64,000 nt of DNA from contig JASANE010003719.1 in assembly GCA_030248225.1 (NCBI GenBank), positions 1 to 64,000 on the forward strand. The letters are read 5' to 3'. Shown one piece after another: positions 23,970 to 35,168 of this stretch. Numbering within the stretch: position 1 is the stretch's first letter; each line of letters begins with the position of its first letter. This DNA comes from Trileptium ribeirensis. Taxonomy: Eukaryota; Nematoda; Enoplea; Enoplida; Thoracostomopsidae. The notes under the pieces are model-generated. The model ran no database searches. It saw nothing but the letters and a program-made list of their open reading frames with translations, and had not been told where the DNA came from. A program made the position numbers and the translations under genes.

Positions 23970-24453
23970 ATGGTACGAAAAATGGGTATTGAGTCAAATC
24001 CGGCGAACAGTCTGAGTGCAAAAGCTAGTCGAATCCGTTACCGCACAGACAAGAAACAACGTGTGACCTACGAGCTAGAGCGCTATTTTGCAAAATCAAG
24101 GCGGCACCATGTGTTAATATTCTTTAACGCTATGCACGTTATTGCGCAAGGTGATAACGGATCCCCTACTTTCTACGAAAACCGAATGGGCGCTAACACC
24201 TCATATGTTACCATATCGTGAGCTACAAGGCCACCGGGACGTTTTACATGCCATACAGAGTCCGACCATACTACGAATTCCTAATGCGGGTACGGAATTA
24301 CGTTACTCACGATCGTATCCCTATTGGTCGTATGAAGCGGTAATGACAGACAAACCGGCACCATGCGACGCCTCTAGCCTTCTTGATCCACTTCCCTTGC
24401 ACAATAGTAAAAAATTCCGCATGTCCGGAATCTTAATAAAAGTGGTAATTTAA
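23970..24453 (+). other. GC-richer segment open in several frames, hypothetical
   Basis: Two overlapping plus-strand frames, 23970-24221 (83 codons) and 24142-24453 (103 codons), lie in DNA clearly richer in G and C than its surroundings. The third plus frame is also open over about 24225-24335 (VSYKATGTFYMPYRVRPYYE...). I recognise no domain in any of the three. It could be a decayed exon or mobile-element coding fragment; frame and strand are uncertain. Confidence 0.25.
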
Positions 24454-24689
24454 ATTCTTATTTGCTATTAACCTCATGACTTAATTTGTATGTCGTGTAG
24501 CGAAGGTCAGTAGTCTACTGCGGTAGGGATAACTCCAGATGTATTGTAACGCAGCGTGTTATCTTGAACTTTTTGATTGTTAGCTTCAAATATAGATATC
24601 TTCAAAAACTAACAACACAAATAAGTATTACACAGCATTAGCTACACGATTTCCTATTCTTAACTCGTTATTCTTAATTCACAAAAAAA

Positions 24690-24880
24690 TGGTAGCTAAA
24701 GGTATGTGCGACACTGTAAATAAAAATATAGTTGCTAGGGGTGTGCCGTATATCTTCAGGAATTGATTTGCGGTATGGGTCTGAAGCTGACTGTTTGCAC
24801 GGCATGGCCGTGATGACTGGGGGACGAAAGTTCTAAACAGTGGGGACATTATAGCGTTAACACCGCGTTAATCCTTCCCT
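24690..24880. repeat. Dispersed repeat, copy 2 (matches 18315-18500)
   Basis: Same orientation as copy 1. Shared words include TGGTAGCTA, GTACGACACTG/GTGCGACACTG, CTGATTTGCAGTATGGGT/TTGATTTGCGGTATGGGT and GGGACATTATAGCGT/GAGACATTATAACGT. Divergence is moderate, so this is an old repeat. It has no ORF. Confidence 0.6.
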
Positions 24881-26709
24881 AAACTCAACAAATTTAACTC
24901 TACCGGAGCCCAACATGACTCCGAGTAATTATAGAATCTGCATAACATTGCCATAGGGCGTTGTTCACTTAGAAAACGTTTGGGTCATATTGCGTCATTT
25001 TTTTCTCCTGCCATGACATTCTTCCAATGATTCTGATATGCTGCTTTGCGATGACGCGAAATATGACTAAAATACAATAATAATTACTGAGCCAGTTGGC
25101 GTTACCCATTACTGCTATCAAGTTATTCGAGTGATTTAGCCGCTTGAAATTGCGCAATATCTCGAAACCTTTCCATATACATAAATTCTGACAACTCTAA
25201 AATCGTTCTGTTGTATTCTGTATATATAGTAGACAAATATGGTGCCATTGTTCTCGAAATGTTTATGCTCGGCCCCGGGGATTCGCTCGTCAAAAGCACA
25301 ACACTGATTAACGGTTTCAGGTGCATTTTCTGGTTGACAACGAAGTTTTTGTTAGTACCGTTGAAGGCGCCCATCCAAAGGCCACAAATTATCTCATAAA
25401 ATGTTTTGTGATTTTTCTATTTGTCATTTTAAGCTTTTAACCAAATATTAATTAAAATGCTAGAATTGACTCCGTTGCTAAGGATAACTTAAAAAATTAT
25501 TTTCACAAAAAATATTGGACAAAGCCCGCCAGTAAAACATTGGAGCATTATTTTATCGCTTGGATTCCATAAAGTCGGCACTGCTTAATAAACGCTTTGG
25601 CAGAAATTCAATGAGAAATGTGCTGGATTGTTATGCAATCGTTTCATCTAGCCGACATCAAATAAAACTACAAGATATTTTGCTTTTCCGTCATCCTGAA
25701 ATAAAAAATTTCTCATTTCGAAGATACATCATTGATTTTGGCACCATTCTATTCAGTTGGTCAAGACAGTTGCGCAGTTTATGTGATCAAATGGCAACTA
25801 CTTTAAGACGTTGCATCGGTATTGTGACAATGAAATTTTGAGTCAGATTAAATTTTTTGAAAGTATTCTACTACGAGCTAATTCTTTCAGTAATCCGCCT
25901 ACCTATAACCAAATAATGTAAAAAATATTTTTTTGTCGCTTAAAATTTTATTTATGCTGGTTTATTAGTCAATGTCAAGTGATTTAATTTTCCGAATGCT
26001 ACTGTTACTAGTTTGATTTGATTTAATAAAATAAGTAGAACTAATTCTGCAATTTAAGATTTTCCCCTTATAGCGTCCGCAATTTTCTTTTACGGCCCCT
26101 ATTTTCAGTTGCCCCTTCCACCTTCGAATACCGTGGTGCGCCTCTACTCGTTGCGATCGTATGGGTTCTAAACAAGCAATCTGACCACGCCCACGACAGT
26201 AATTGACCATATCCTTCTGCGTTTACATTGCGCATTCACACGTATAGAGCACTCAGCAACGGTTAAATTTGTTGGTTTTTAGACAATATCTATATCTTTT
26301 CTATGCGTGTGAAAGTTATGCTTCGAAGAATAATGTCATAGTAGTTGTAAGTATATTTAACTCTGTTATCACGTTTTTTTAATTTAAATAAATTTATTCC
26401 ACACCGATACACTTATTTATTTTGCTATTAGCAATAATTGCAAGTCAATAATCGAAGATTTATAAATAACTAATTTTGTAGAATGCAGTTATGTTTTTAC
26501 AGAAAGCGATTATTAGTAAAACGTTGCTCGAAAACATCATTCTACAGCCTCAATATTGAGCATTTTGTCTATGAATGCCACCATTTAGATTTCAATTTCT
26601 GACACAGTTAGTAGGATAAATTGGAACTAATATTTGCAAACATATCATGGTAAATCACCTATTGTTTCACTTTTTGTGTCCTTTTTCCTTGGTGTAGCTC
26701 TTTATTCAT
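24881..26709. other. Intergenic stretch, one unassigned minus-strand frame
   Basis: The minus-strand frame 25123-25374 (83 codons, MGAFNGTNKNFVVNQK...) has a balanced composition but no recognised motif, and a plus-strand frame overlaps it (25211-25399). The plus-strand frame 25560-25841 (93 codons) is likewise unassigned. No mobile-element ends are seen. I would not call a gene here without transcript evidence. Confidence 0.25.
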
Positions 26710-27374
26710 TCATTTCTTGTGGAAATCTTCAAAACAGTCTCGATTAAGGTTCACTTTGCATTTTTGCATTGCCGATACGCGTTCTTATCTCACCATCTAC
26801 ATCGACTCTGTGACCGACCTGAGATCAAAAAATGATCCGAGGAATCGTAGTGAACACTTTTCGGAACCTCTTTCTTCAATGATTGGGAAGATTTTGGTCT
26901 GTCTCCTGCAGAAGCATCTGCCCTGTGATAATGCAGGCAAGCTTTAACACTTGCCCTGCGAAAATCAAGATAACTCTGCGCCTCCCTCTCAGCGTTAGCA
27001 GTATTACGGTACAGGTGCCATGCATTATGACAGCTCGTGTCCAACCAAAATACGAATAGAGGCCACCACCACTTTTTTGACCTAATTCCAACGCGATAGT
27101 TAGAAATGTTTTGATCCAGTCGATCCATCTCTCCCATAAAGCGGTTGTACTGAGAGCTCAAAAATGGTTGCTGTATGTGCGTTTTCTTTTTTCCTTTGAA
27201 TTCCATCGCTGCGCCGTTCCGACAGCATTTACAGGATCGATGTTGGATACAGCGTAGACAACTCGGTTGTCGTTCCACGCGGTGGTAACAGCGCCACTAG
27301 ATTTATCAAGATAGTGATAGTATGATCCACGTACTTTTTTGGACAAAACCTTTGGATCGGTCAAAGGACACTTT
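26710..27374 (-). pseudogene. piggyBac transposase, C-terminal fragment
   Basis: On the minus strand, starting exactly at the LTR junction, the sequence reads KCPLTDPKVLSKKVRGSYYH, then TTAWNDNRVVYAVSN. After a one-base shift in an A-run near 27185 it reads QYNRFMGEMDRLDQ, then RSKKWWWPLF and SCHNAWHLYRNT. These are the DDE_Tnp_1_7 hallmarks around the last catalytic acid (MGxxDxxDQ) and after it. A C-terminal zinc-finger remnant follows (RCRW, then a C-K-x-C...CFEDFH pattern), broken by an in-frame stop and a one-base loss. It stops at 26710. The N-terminal two thirds are missing because BEL element B1 begins here. No piggyBac inverted terminus or TTAA flank was identified. Confidence 0.87.
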
Positions 27375-28309
27375 TGTGTAAAAAATTCTCAGATGGTATT
27401 GTTGAATGCAATTGGGACGAATTTCGCCAATAAACGCTCAATATTTCATATTCATAATCGTTTCATAGTCAATTGTCAATTCACCACTATTTACTCAATA
27501 ATTCAATATCAGTAATCAATATCCTGAAATATTACACCCAATAGCTGTTTAAACGTCACGCAGATTTTCCTTGTACACAATATCGAGGAACACCAAAGAA
27601 CATGTCGTGAATGACCACAGCGATATATTCTAACCAGATTATAGACAATAAGTAAGCCCAAGTACTTGCCCAAATCACTATGTACGTAACAACATATTTC
27701 ATATCCGCATGTAACTATGTCAGTCGAATATTCAACGACAAACCGTATCAAAAGATAAGATACTGATGTGCCTTATCTCAATCACTAAGCAATAGCTATA
27801 ATTCTCATCAATCGTTTCCTGTTATACTAAAAGTACTTCGTTATGGCAACACCCGTCATTTTTGCATGTCAATAACTTAATTACTCTGTTTTACCAGGTT
27901 AAATGGTTCAGCTCAAATATACGTAAACCGCAAAGAACTACATTAGATAAAGACTGTAGTAAATTGTTGATATATTATATAAACGACGATGAATAACGGT
28001 TTCAACCAATTATTTCCAGACACTAGAACGTGACACTACATCTTCTCCAATACAAAACAAACTATTATAAATATCACAAGAGCGTAACAATAAAACGACT
28101 CTAATCCCAACTATGATAAAGCAATCACAATGTAATATCAGCGAAGTCAATTCTCACAGCCACTGCCAAAATCGTCAACTTATTTGCATAACTTGCTATC
28201 GTTTTAGACTATGTTCTATATTCTCGATATAACAAAGCGACTATTAAGCAGTCTTAATAGTCTTTATGATTATTAAAGATACTTAAATTCAACTGAAAGA
28301 AAGTTGACA
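27375..28309 (-). repeat. B1 3' LTR (935 bp)
   Basis: Direct repeat of 35508-36414 with roughly 93-95% identity by eye. Minus-strand ends are TGTCAAC...ACACA. Near its 5' end it has an extra stretch of about 25 bases (around 28255-28285) absent from the other three LTRs. Its outer edge joins piggyBac coding sequence directly. Confidence 0.88.
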
Positions 28310-28332
28310 CTTCGACCACAAAAAATAAATGG
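28310..28332 (-). other. Candidate polypurine tract region of B1
   Basis: On the minus strand the bases directly before the 3' LTR read TTTTTTGTGGTCGAAG; B2 has TTGTTGTGGTCGGAG at the same place. The purine-rich GTGGTCG(A/G)AG abutting the LTR is where plus-strand DNA synthesis would be primed. It is short and imperfect as a polypurine tract. Confidence 0.5.
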
Positions 28333-29480
28333 TCAAATGAATTTACGCAAATAAATCGACGAAAGAGGCCGAGCGTTGTATTTTCCCGTTAGAGACATCG
28401 TAACATAATTCAAATCCGGCAACCATTTGCACCATTCCGTTAGTAGATATGCCATACCAGCATGGTTTAGGTGAAAGTATTTCGGAGGCTCAAACAAAGA
28501 TCCATAAAAGATGCCGGCGAGAGGATTTCCTGTACGGTTTGACCAGTTCAAACATAAAATATCCGTTCCCTCAAGTCGATGTTGAATATAGGCCGAAATC
28601 AGTGGTGACCCAGGAGCGGCTGGATTTGGAACCGGACAACTCATCAAAATCTGTGGTCCTGAGGCACGACAACGCTGCCTCAGCAAAGTCAATTCCAATG
28701 TCGTCCAGGATTTTTTCTGCTCCTCGAAATCGGTTACTTGCGCATCGTTGATGCCACAGTTGATGATCACCATATGAAATTGTTCGAAACAGAGATTACA
28801 CTTCTCGATGAACGTTGCCAAGTGATGAAACTTAGCCCCCGAGAAGGAGTAGCATTCTCCCCGTCCTGCAATGCTGCCCATGGCCCTGTACATACTGTCT
28901 GACACCACTAACACCGACTTGGAATAAGGCGGAAAATTTGTATGGAGTTGACGCATCCACATTTCTGCGTTAGCCACAATAGGGGTGAGGTCGTTATGGA
29001 AGTACCGACGTGATATTTGGCTAACCAAAACTCCATAAGCGTTTGCTCCACGCCACCTAGTCCGTCCTTCAAGTTTCGCGAATCCAGTTGACCAGAAAAA
29101 ATCGGAATCCGTAGTCAGGGAGATCGAATCGGTTCCATCCGGACTTTCATTTATCTCTTCGACCAGAGCAAGTCGAAATGGTCTATCATCGAGATGGAGC
29201 TGATCATTCATGATGTCGGCACATACTTGGTGCGAACGGATCAGCCACTTCGCACCCAAGCCTACCTTTCTGGCATCCAGAAACGAGTCAACATTGTGAG
29301 TTCCTGCACAAACTCGCAGATGCGTAGCTTCTTGGCGATATCATCTTGCTCGTCCTAGATCAAACACACGTACCACTGAGCCTGTGCAATTGAGGTGAAC
29401 GTCAATGGTCCAACCCGAAGTGGAATGTTATGGACGAAGTTTCGCGAAAGTGGATGATTCGCGCCGATAATGCAATACAT
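28333..29480 (-). pseudogene. Accessory ORF of BEL/Pao B1 with SGNH/GDSL-hydrolase-like domain
   Basis: An open frame of about 380 codons between integrase and 3' LTR, the env position. The last 308 codons (28333-29259) are uninterrupted; the N-terminal part (ATG at 29480, MYCIIGANHPLSRNF...) has one TAG and a 4-base deletion relative to B2. In the 308-residue part, SVLVVSDSMYRAMGS (S122 as candidate nucleophile) resembles SGNH block I, FSGAK (G141) block II, VIINCGINDA (N171) block III, and YFHLNHAGM (H263) block V. The aspartate usually three residues before the block V His is Lys here. No signal peptide or membrane segment is seen, so it does not look like an envelope protein. SGNH/esterase domains are known in CR1-type LINE ORF1 and some Ngaro/DIRS elements; I do not know of one in BEL/Pao. 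Hydrolase activity is an inference. Confidence 0.65.
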
Positions 29481-29499
29481 CGGAAATCAATCTTACAAG

Positions 29500-29520
29500 C
29501 TAAAAGTAATAAAAAATTAA
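29500..29520 (-). promoter_or_regulatory. Candidate splice acceptor ahead of the accessory ORF (B1)
   Basis: About 70 bases after the pol stop the minus strand reads ATTTTTTATTACTTTTAG, then the accessory ATG follows 20 bases later. B2 keeps the same tract (47398-47414) and ATG. This layout fits expression of the downstream ORF from a spliced subgenomic RNA, as for env in other LTR elements. The matching donor was not identified. Confidence 0.5.
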
Positions 29521-29589
29521 ATAGGCATATTCATATCGTTCACTGCGATCATTCTGAACCACATGAACACAACTCAATACTGGAGTAGC

Positions 29590-30951
29590 TTAGTATTCGC
29601 AACTGAAGTCTGAATCTTCATCGCTAGTTTTACCGTCAAACACATCAGCAGTAGGTTCCTCGTGACTACGTATAGGCTTGTCGACGAATGCTCGACTGCG
29701 TTGTTGACGACGTTGAGCGGCAAGTTGGTCTAAAATAGAATAATCGTCGATACATTGCAACTCCAAAGGACAAAGCTGTCGAATCGGTCGACGAATTAGC
29801 TTCCTACTTGCCAACCTTAACACAGCGCTACGGAATTGTCCATCTCCGCTAGATTGTAACTGGACAATAATGGCCAACTTCCACCGATTTCGGGGCAGAT
29901 TATCCCGTATTAATACGACATCTCCCACCCTCGCAACGTCTCTACCAACATTGCGAGACTTAAATATGTTAGTGGAATGCAACGTAGTCAAATATTGCGT
30001 TCTCCAGACGCGCCAGAATGCGTCCAATGTCGACTGTAAACGCTTCCACTCAAGAATCGGTTGTTCCGATTTCTTCGGTTTCATGACAACACTGTCAGTC
30101 TCAATGCTGTAAGCTGGCATCATCTCATGGGATCCTCCAAGAAAATGTGACGGTGTCAGCGGTACAGCTAACGCATCGTCGCCAACATGAACGAGCGGTC
30201 TACAGTTCACCGTTGCCACAATCTCTGCAATTACTGTTTGCAGCTCCGTCAAATTAACACAACGGTTATTCAGAGTCTTCTTCAAAGCAGATTTAACGAT
30301 CCCTACCATTCGTTCATAGAATCCACCCATCCAGGGTGCAAATTCGGGTAGATATTTCCACGATATATTATTTGTCGCAAGAAACCCGGAAACTGCCACG
30401 TCATGATTGACATCCCGCCACAATTTACCAAGGAACTCATTTGCGGTACCGTCGCGCTGTCACTGATGATCAGTCGCGGTAAGCCCCGAATCGATATAAA
30501 GCGCCTAAGGGCAAGCAGAAACTGATCAGCCGACATCTTCAGGACGATTTCCCGGTGTATGGCACGGATTGCCGTGCACGTGAATAGTACTATCCATACC
30601 TTGCAAGTCTCGGATTCTGCATCGGTTGCCTTAATGACTAATGGGCCCATGTAGTCGACTCCGACTGCTTCAAACGGCCGAATCCGCCTCACGCGGCAGC
30701 CCGGCAATGGTGGGGCCTTTGGGATCGGATACGACCCTCCACGAGCAATACAACAAGCAAAACAAGTCAGCAGTGCCCGTTATACTTGGGATCTGCCCTG
30801 AATCACCAATAACAATAACGCAACTGGTTAAGTGTCTGAGACACACCCGCGTGGTGCAGCTTATGATGCAGATCCAATATAATAAGTCGTGAGAAATGAC
30901 AGTCCTTAGGAAGCAATATCGGCTGTTTTGCTTCTTCCGGAATCTCGGCAT
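29590..30951 (-). pseudogene. B1 integrase and DUF5641-like C-terminal region
   Basis: Starting from HKLHHAGVSQTLNQLRYCYW (zinc-binding HHCC start, continuing in another frame), the core reads VDYMGPLVIK (first catalytic D) and RGLPRLIISD (second D). After a frameshift near 30430 it reads WMGGFYERMVGIVKSALKK, where the E of FYERM is the third acid. Then comes PSHFLGG and the DUF5641-like WRxxYLTTLH...GDVVLIRDNLPRNRWKLA segment, ending with an acidic tail DEDSDFSCEY. All catalytic residues survive, but two frameshifts separate them. It would insert the cDNA into host DNA. Confidence 0.85.
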
Positions 30952-32161
30952 ATTTCAATCGGCCGCAGCATCGAATTAAACCATATTCATCGACAAAGAG
31001 ATCGTGCTGTTTTGCCCGATGCTTTACTCCCTGTGGAAAATGTTCAGACTGTATCCTTAATTCCCAAAGTTGTCGCGCTTGCGACATTTCGATGCCTGTT
31101 ATATATCCCGTCCGTGCAGCTTGTCGTCGGCATTTGTGGAAGAACCTCTTCATCCAACATGTAACACGCAGCAATCGTGTCAGAGTGGAGAAACGTTCTG
31201 CCGAGAAGTGACTGTGTTGATCTGTCGCAATTAACGTTGCCTCTTTCTCATGTTCCATACCTATATCGACCCCAATATTTTCGCAACAGGACATACTGTC
31301 CCCGTCGTTAATTTGTGAAAACCATTGTGCTGAATTACCTCTCAGCCATCGTGGACCAAACCACCATGTTTCACTCTGTACCAAATCATCAAAACTACAG
31401 CCTTGTGAAACCATATCAGCAGGGTTGGTATCCGTCGGAACATATCGAAATTGAAGCCCCTGAATCGATTTCAGTTGACTTACACGATTCTTCACGAAGG
31501 TTGACGAAACAACTTTCTTTGTCAACCATTGCAAGGCACACTGGGAGTCCGACCAAACAAATTTGGAGGCGACGGGACGCCGTACCTGATTTTCCACGAA
31601 TGCGACACTCTTAGCACCAACAAGCAGGGCCTTCAATTCCAAGCGTGGTATTGTAATTGATTTAGTTGGGGCGACTCGAGACTTGGCAAATAGGAAATTC
31701 ACGCTACATGTTTGCGATGTGGCTACCACCAAATATACAACAGCGCCATATACCTTTGCAGACGCGTCACAGAAACAGTGTAATTGAAAACAATCTTCTG
31801 GTCCAAGGTTTGATGGGACAATGCATCTGTCCATCCGATGACTGCCAATTCTGCTCAAATCATGGGAACACTGCCGCCACTTAGCAATCAATCTTGGACT
31901 TAGTTTATCATCCCACCCATATGATCTCAACCAGAGTTCCTGGATTAACAGCTTGCCTGTAACAGTGACAGCTGCAAATAGTCCACAGGGATCGTATACA
32001 GAGGCTAGATTTTTCAATGCAAGACGTTTGGTGTCGACCTCGTTGGCTGTAGTCGACGGTGACTGACACGAAATTGTGTCAGAAATTGTGTCCCATTGAA
32101 TACCCAGCACCTTCGTTTTAGCAGATTGTTCTAGATCGTTCCGGTGAATAACTGCTTTCAA
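30803..32161 (-). pseudogene. B1 RT thumb/connection and RNase H
   Basis: A 452-codon frame: thumb region VLGIQWDTISD, connection ASVYDPCGLFAAVTV, then RNase H with LHCFCDASAKVYGA (first acid), IPRLELKALLVGA (E), WSDSQCALQWL (D) and PTDTNPADMVSQG. Next come WWFGPRWL and the pre-integrase region ending in the HHCC start. It is separated from the RT core by a one-base frameshift near 32150. RNase H degrades the RNA strand during reverse transcription; the catalytic pattern is intact. Confidence 0.87.
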
Positions 32162-33512
32162 TGTACTGGAATTGGTATACCACTCTTAAATTCATTGAGG
32201 CTACGCTGAATAACTTTTTAGTGGATACGTAGTAGCGCTGCGCTTCATCTACACTATCCTTAGCTACCACGCCATTATCAACGTATATTTTTCCTCTGAT
32301 TCCCAAAGTGTTATCAACATCTACCGATTGTACATGGTGATCAATTACTGCTGCCAATAGAAATGGGCTCGAAATATACCCAAAAGGAACACGACAGAAG
32401 CGATAGCATACCAAATTTGAACCAACAGGCGGTTTGGAGACATCACGAACCCACAAAAACCGAGTCACATCACGTGACCTCGGATGTAAGCCAACCTGTA
32501 GAAATGCTTTCTCAATGTCACTTACTATCGCAATACTGCCCAACCGGAAGCGCATGAGTAGTCCGCACAAGTCGTCAAGCATCACAGGTCCCCTATGACG
32601 CCATTCGTTGATGCTTGGCACCGCCTTAGATGTTTTAGCTGAGGCATCATAAACTATACGTAGCTTTGTAGTAGTTTTCCCGAGGCTCATCACGGCATGG
32701 TGTGGGATGTAATGGGTTCGTCCACTCAGTCCATCCCTATCCGCTTTTTCGATAACTCCTTTCTCCTCTTGGTCCTTTATCGTGGCATCATATAGTCTCA
32801 CAACTTTGTCATCCGTTTGGATCCGATTCAACAATGATTTCAGGCGACCTTTTGCGAGATAATAGTTAGTTGGCAAATCGGGAGCATCAGGTTTGAATGG
32901 AAAGTCGACGTAGTATCGACCGTGCTCAAATGTGACGGATCGTTTAAACATATCAAAAGTCTCCTCATCTGCCATGTCCGATGATGAATCTTTCACCCCT
33001 ATGTCCTTAAGACTCCAAAACTTTTCAACTTCGAAGTTTGCATCTGTTGGAACTGGCGAAGAGCGACTAAGAAGCATAGTAGAAATGCTAAGTGTGGTAT
33101 CTGAGGTTGCTTTAATTCGACCTGTTGCGATAAATCCAAAAACTGAGGACGTCAGAAACAACCCATCACAACACTGGATTCTTTCCGTGCCGATAAAATT
33201 ATTGTAGTAATCACTGCCAATCAATACGTCAATATTGACCATTTGTACCGAAGTCACCAAAGGTTCCGCCAATTGGACCTGTTTCAGCACAGGATATTTT
33301 ACCGGGTCAATGGGAATCTTTTGAACCGGACACGAGATTACAGGGACAACATTGGCGGAAATAGTTGACATTCGTCCATCTGCAAAGATTACTTCAAATT
33401 CTACAGAGTGATATACAACATTTCGACGGGTCTTATCTGCGAAACCAGCAATTGACATAACTTCCCGACCGGTTGATCGAGCATTTATTTTACGCGCTGT
33501 TTCGCTTGTCAC
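32118..33512 (-). pseudogene. B1 protease second half and reverse transcriptase core
   Basis: A 464-codon frame. Residues 1-120 finish the DUF1758-like protease (QMVNIDVLIGSDYYNNF, then FGFIATGRI). A linker (FWSLKDIGV, FEHGRYYVDFPF, LPTNYYLAKGRLKSL) leads to [44 protein letters not shown] (motif A Asp), CYRFCRVPFGYISSPFLLA and GKIYVDNGVVA (motif C). Motif C is YVDN, not YxDD; B2 also has YVDN, so the Asn is ancestral to both copies. A frameshift joins this frame to gag upstream and RNase H downstream. Confidence 0.88.
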
Positions 33513-35168
33513 AAATGTTCTTCCCCCACCAGTATCAAATATGAACCTAACTGAAGTTGGTCGTCAGCTGCGGATCTTCGCACTTGAACAAGCGCCGTCT
33601 GGAGAATAACTTGTTCATTAGGCGACAGTAAGGCTGCATTGACCTGTACATTAGAAATTCCATCATCAGGTTTTCTGCAGTCATATGATGCTGTGAGAGC
33701 AACAGTTGATGGAGGAGTACTCGAGACATATGTGTTCTGGTGAGGGGACAGACTGACTCCGGCGGCGTGTCCAGACCTCACTCTAACTGCACTGTTAGCT
33801 GTGGCCTTGTTATAACTCATCGTGGTACCAGTCCCCGTCAACAACGTGCTAGCGTTCGAGAGCTGTTGGCCGAATTTGGCAGGACACAAACTCCGATGAT
33901 GAGAAGCTTTTTTACAATAACTACATTTCCGGGGGAAGCGACAATTATTAGCATAGTGGCCTTTCCCTAAACACATGAAGCACCGACCCTTCATGACTTC
34001 CTTCCTGGACAGCAAATCCGGGTAGCTAGAGCATTGATCGGAATAATGACTATTGCCGCAATAGCTGCAATTGATTTGCCGCGATGTTTCGGCAATCAGC
34101 GCTGACGTCGTTCCCTGCATGCCACGTGATTTGGAACCCTGAGCATAATGCTTCCCACTTACAGATGAAGGCTGACAATGGTTGTGCCGAGTTTGCAACC
34201 TTTTTGGTATACTTGATTGCCCGTGCCGATCACCGGCCCCGGCAAATGACCGTTGGCTCATATCCCTTGCCCTAATTTCGTCTCTCAACAACTCTCGCAG
34301 TGATTTAAGGGTCCACGCTGTCGCTCCATTTTTTCTATGCAGTTCCATTTTTACATACATCGGTAGTTTAGATAAAATTATTGGAGTGAAAACTTGGCCG
34401 AATGTCTCCTCGGCCAGACCTAGTGCAATTAGGCTACGGATGTGACGCTCGCATTCATCGTACGTCGCCTGCAGGTTTTGGATATCGTAACTAACCGCCG
34501 GCAAAGCTAACATTACTTCAAAATGACAAAATATTGCTAACTGTTTGTCACCATAACGTTCGTGCAATGTTTCTACAGCAGCGGTATAATTATCGGCTGT
34601 CAGCCGATATCCGACAATTAGACGCAACGCATCGCCATCAAGGAGGCTACGCAAATACTTGAATTTATCGATACTAGACAATACATTACTATCATGTATT
34701 GTTGTTGAATAACTATCCCAAAATTCTTGATATTTAAGAGGACCGCCATGAAATTTAGCTATATTTAACCTAGGCAATTTGACACTGATATTCCTGTCAT
34801 TGTAGAACGACTCATTTTGAACGGTATTCGATGCTAGGGGAGTGTTAGCACGGTCGATAAGTTCATTAGAGTTTTTAACCTTCGCAGTTAACAAAGAACT
34901 GGCTTCCAAAATAGCATCATCAATATTAACTGCCTCCTGAATTTGTTGATTTGCTTCCGCATCATCTGTAATTTCAATCAAAACCTCATCATTACTAATT
35001 TGCAATTGACTACGATAATTAATTAATTTGGAAATAATTGTTTGTGCTCGCTCCAAATCTGCCTGGTTCTCAATAATAAAATTATTTGCCTTCTGAAGTT
35101 CTTTTTTTACAGTTCATTAACAGTGCCTGACGCTGTCGCTTACGCAACTTCAACGCTTTCTGATCCAT
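33509..35168 (-). pseudogene. B1 gag with zinc knuckles and start of protease
   Basis: The start codon is ATG at 35168 (MDQKALKLRKRQRQALL...), shared with B2 and B3. An extra T in the plus-strand run at 35102-35108 shifts the frame, which is open again from 35056 (515 codons). It contains a helical N-terminus, then LPRLNIAKFHGG, EFWDSYSTTI, KFKYLRSLLDGDALRL (DUF1759-like). Three CCHC-type knuckles follow (CSYCGNSHYSDQC, CFMCLGKGHYANNC, CSYCKKASHHRSLC). The protease start DTGGGRT is in the next frame because of a one-base loss near 33580. Gag, protease and polymerase were evidently one frame originally. Confidence 0.87.

Noticed and set aside
25316..25435. Possible exon after a TTTCAG on the plus strand (VHFLVDNEVFVS...)
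   Set aside because: Only about 40 codons, overlapped by a minus-strand frame, with no neighbouring exon that could be joined and no known motif.
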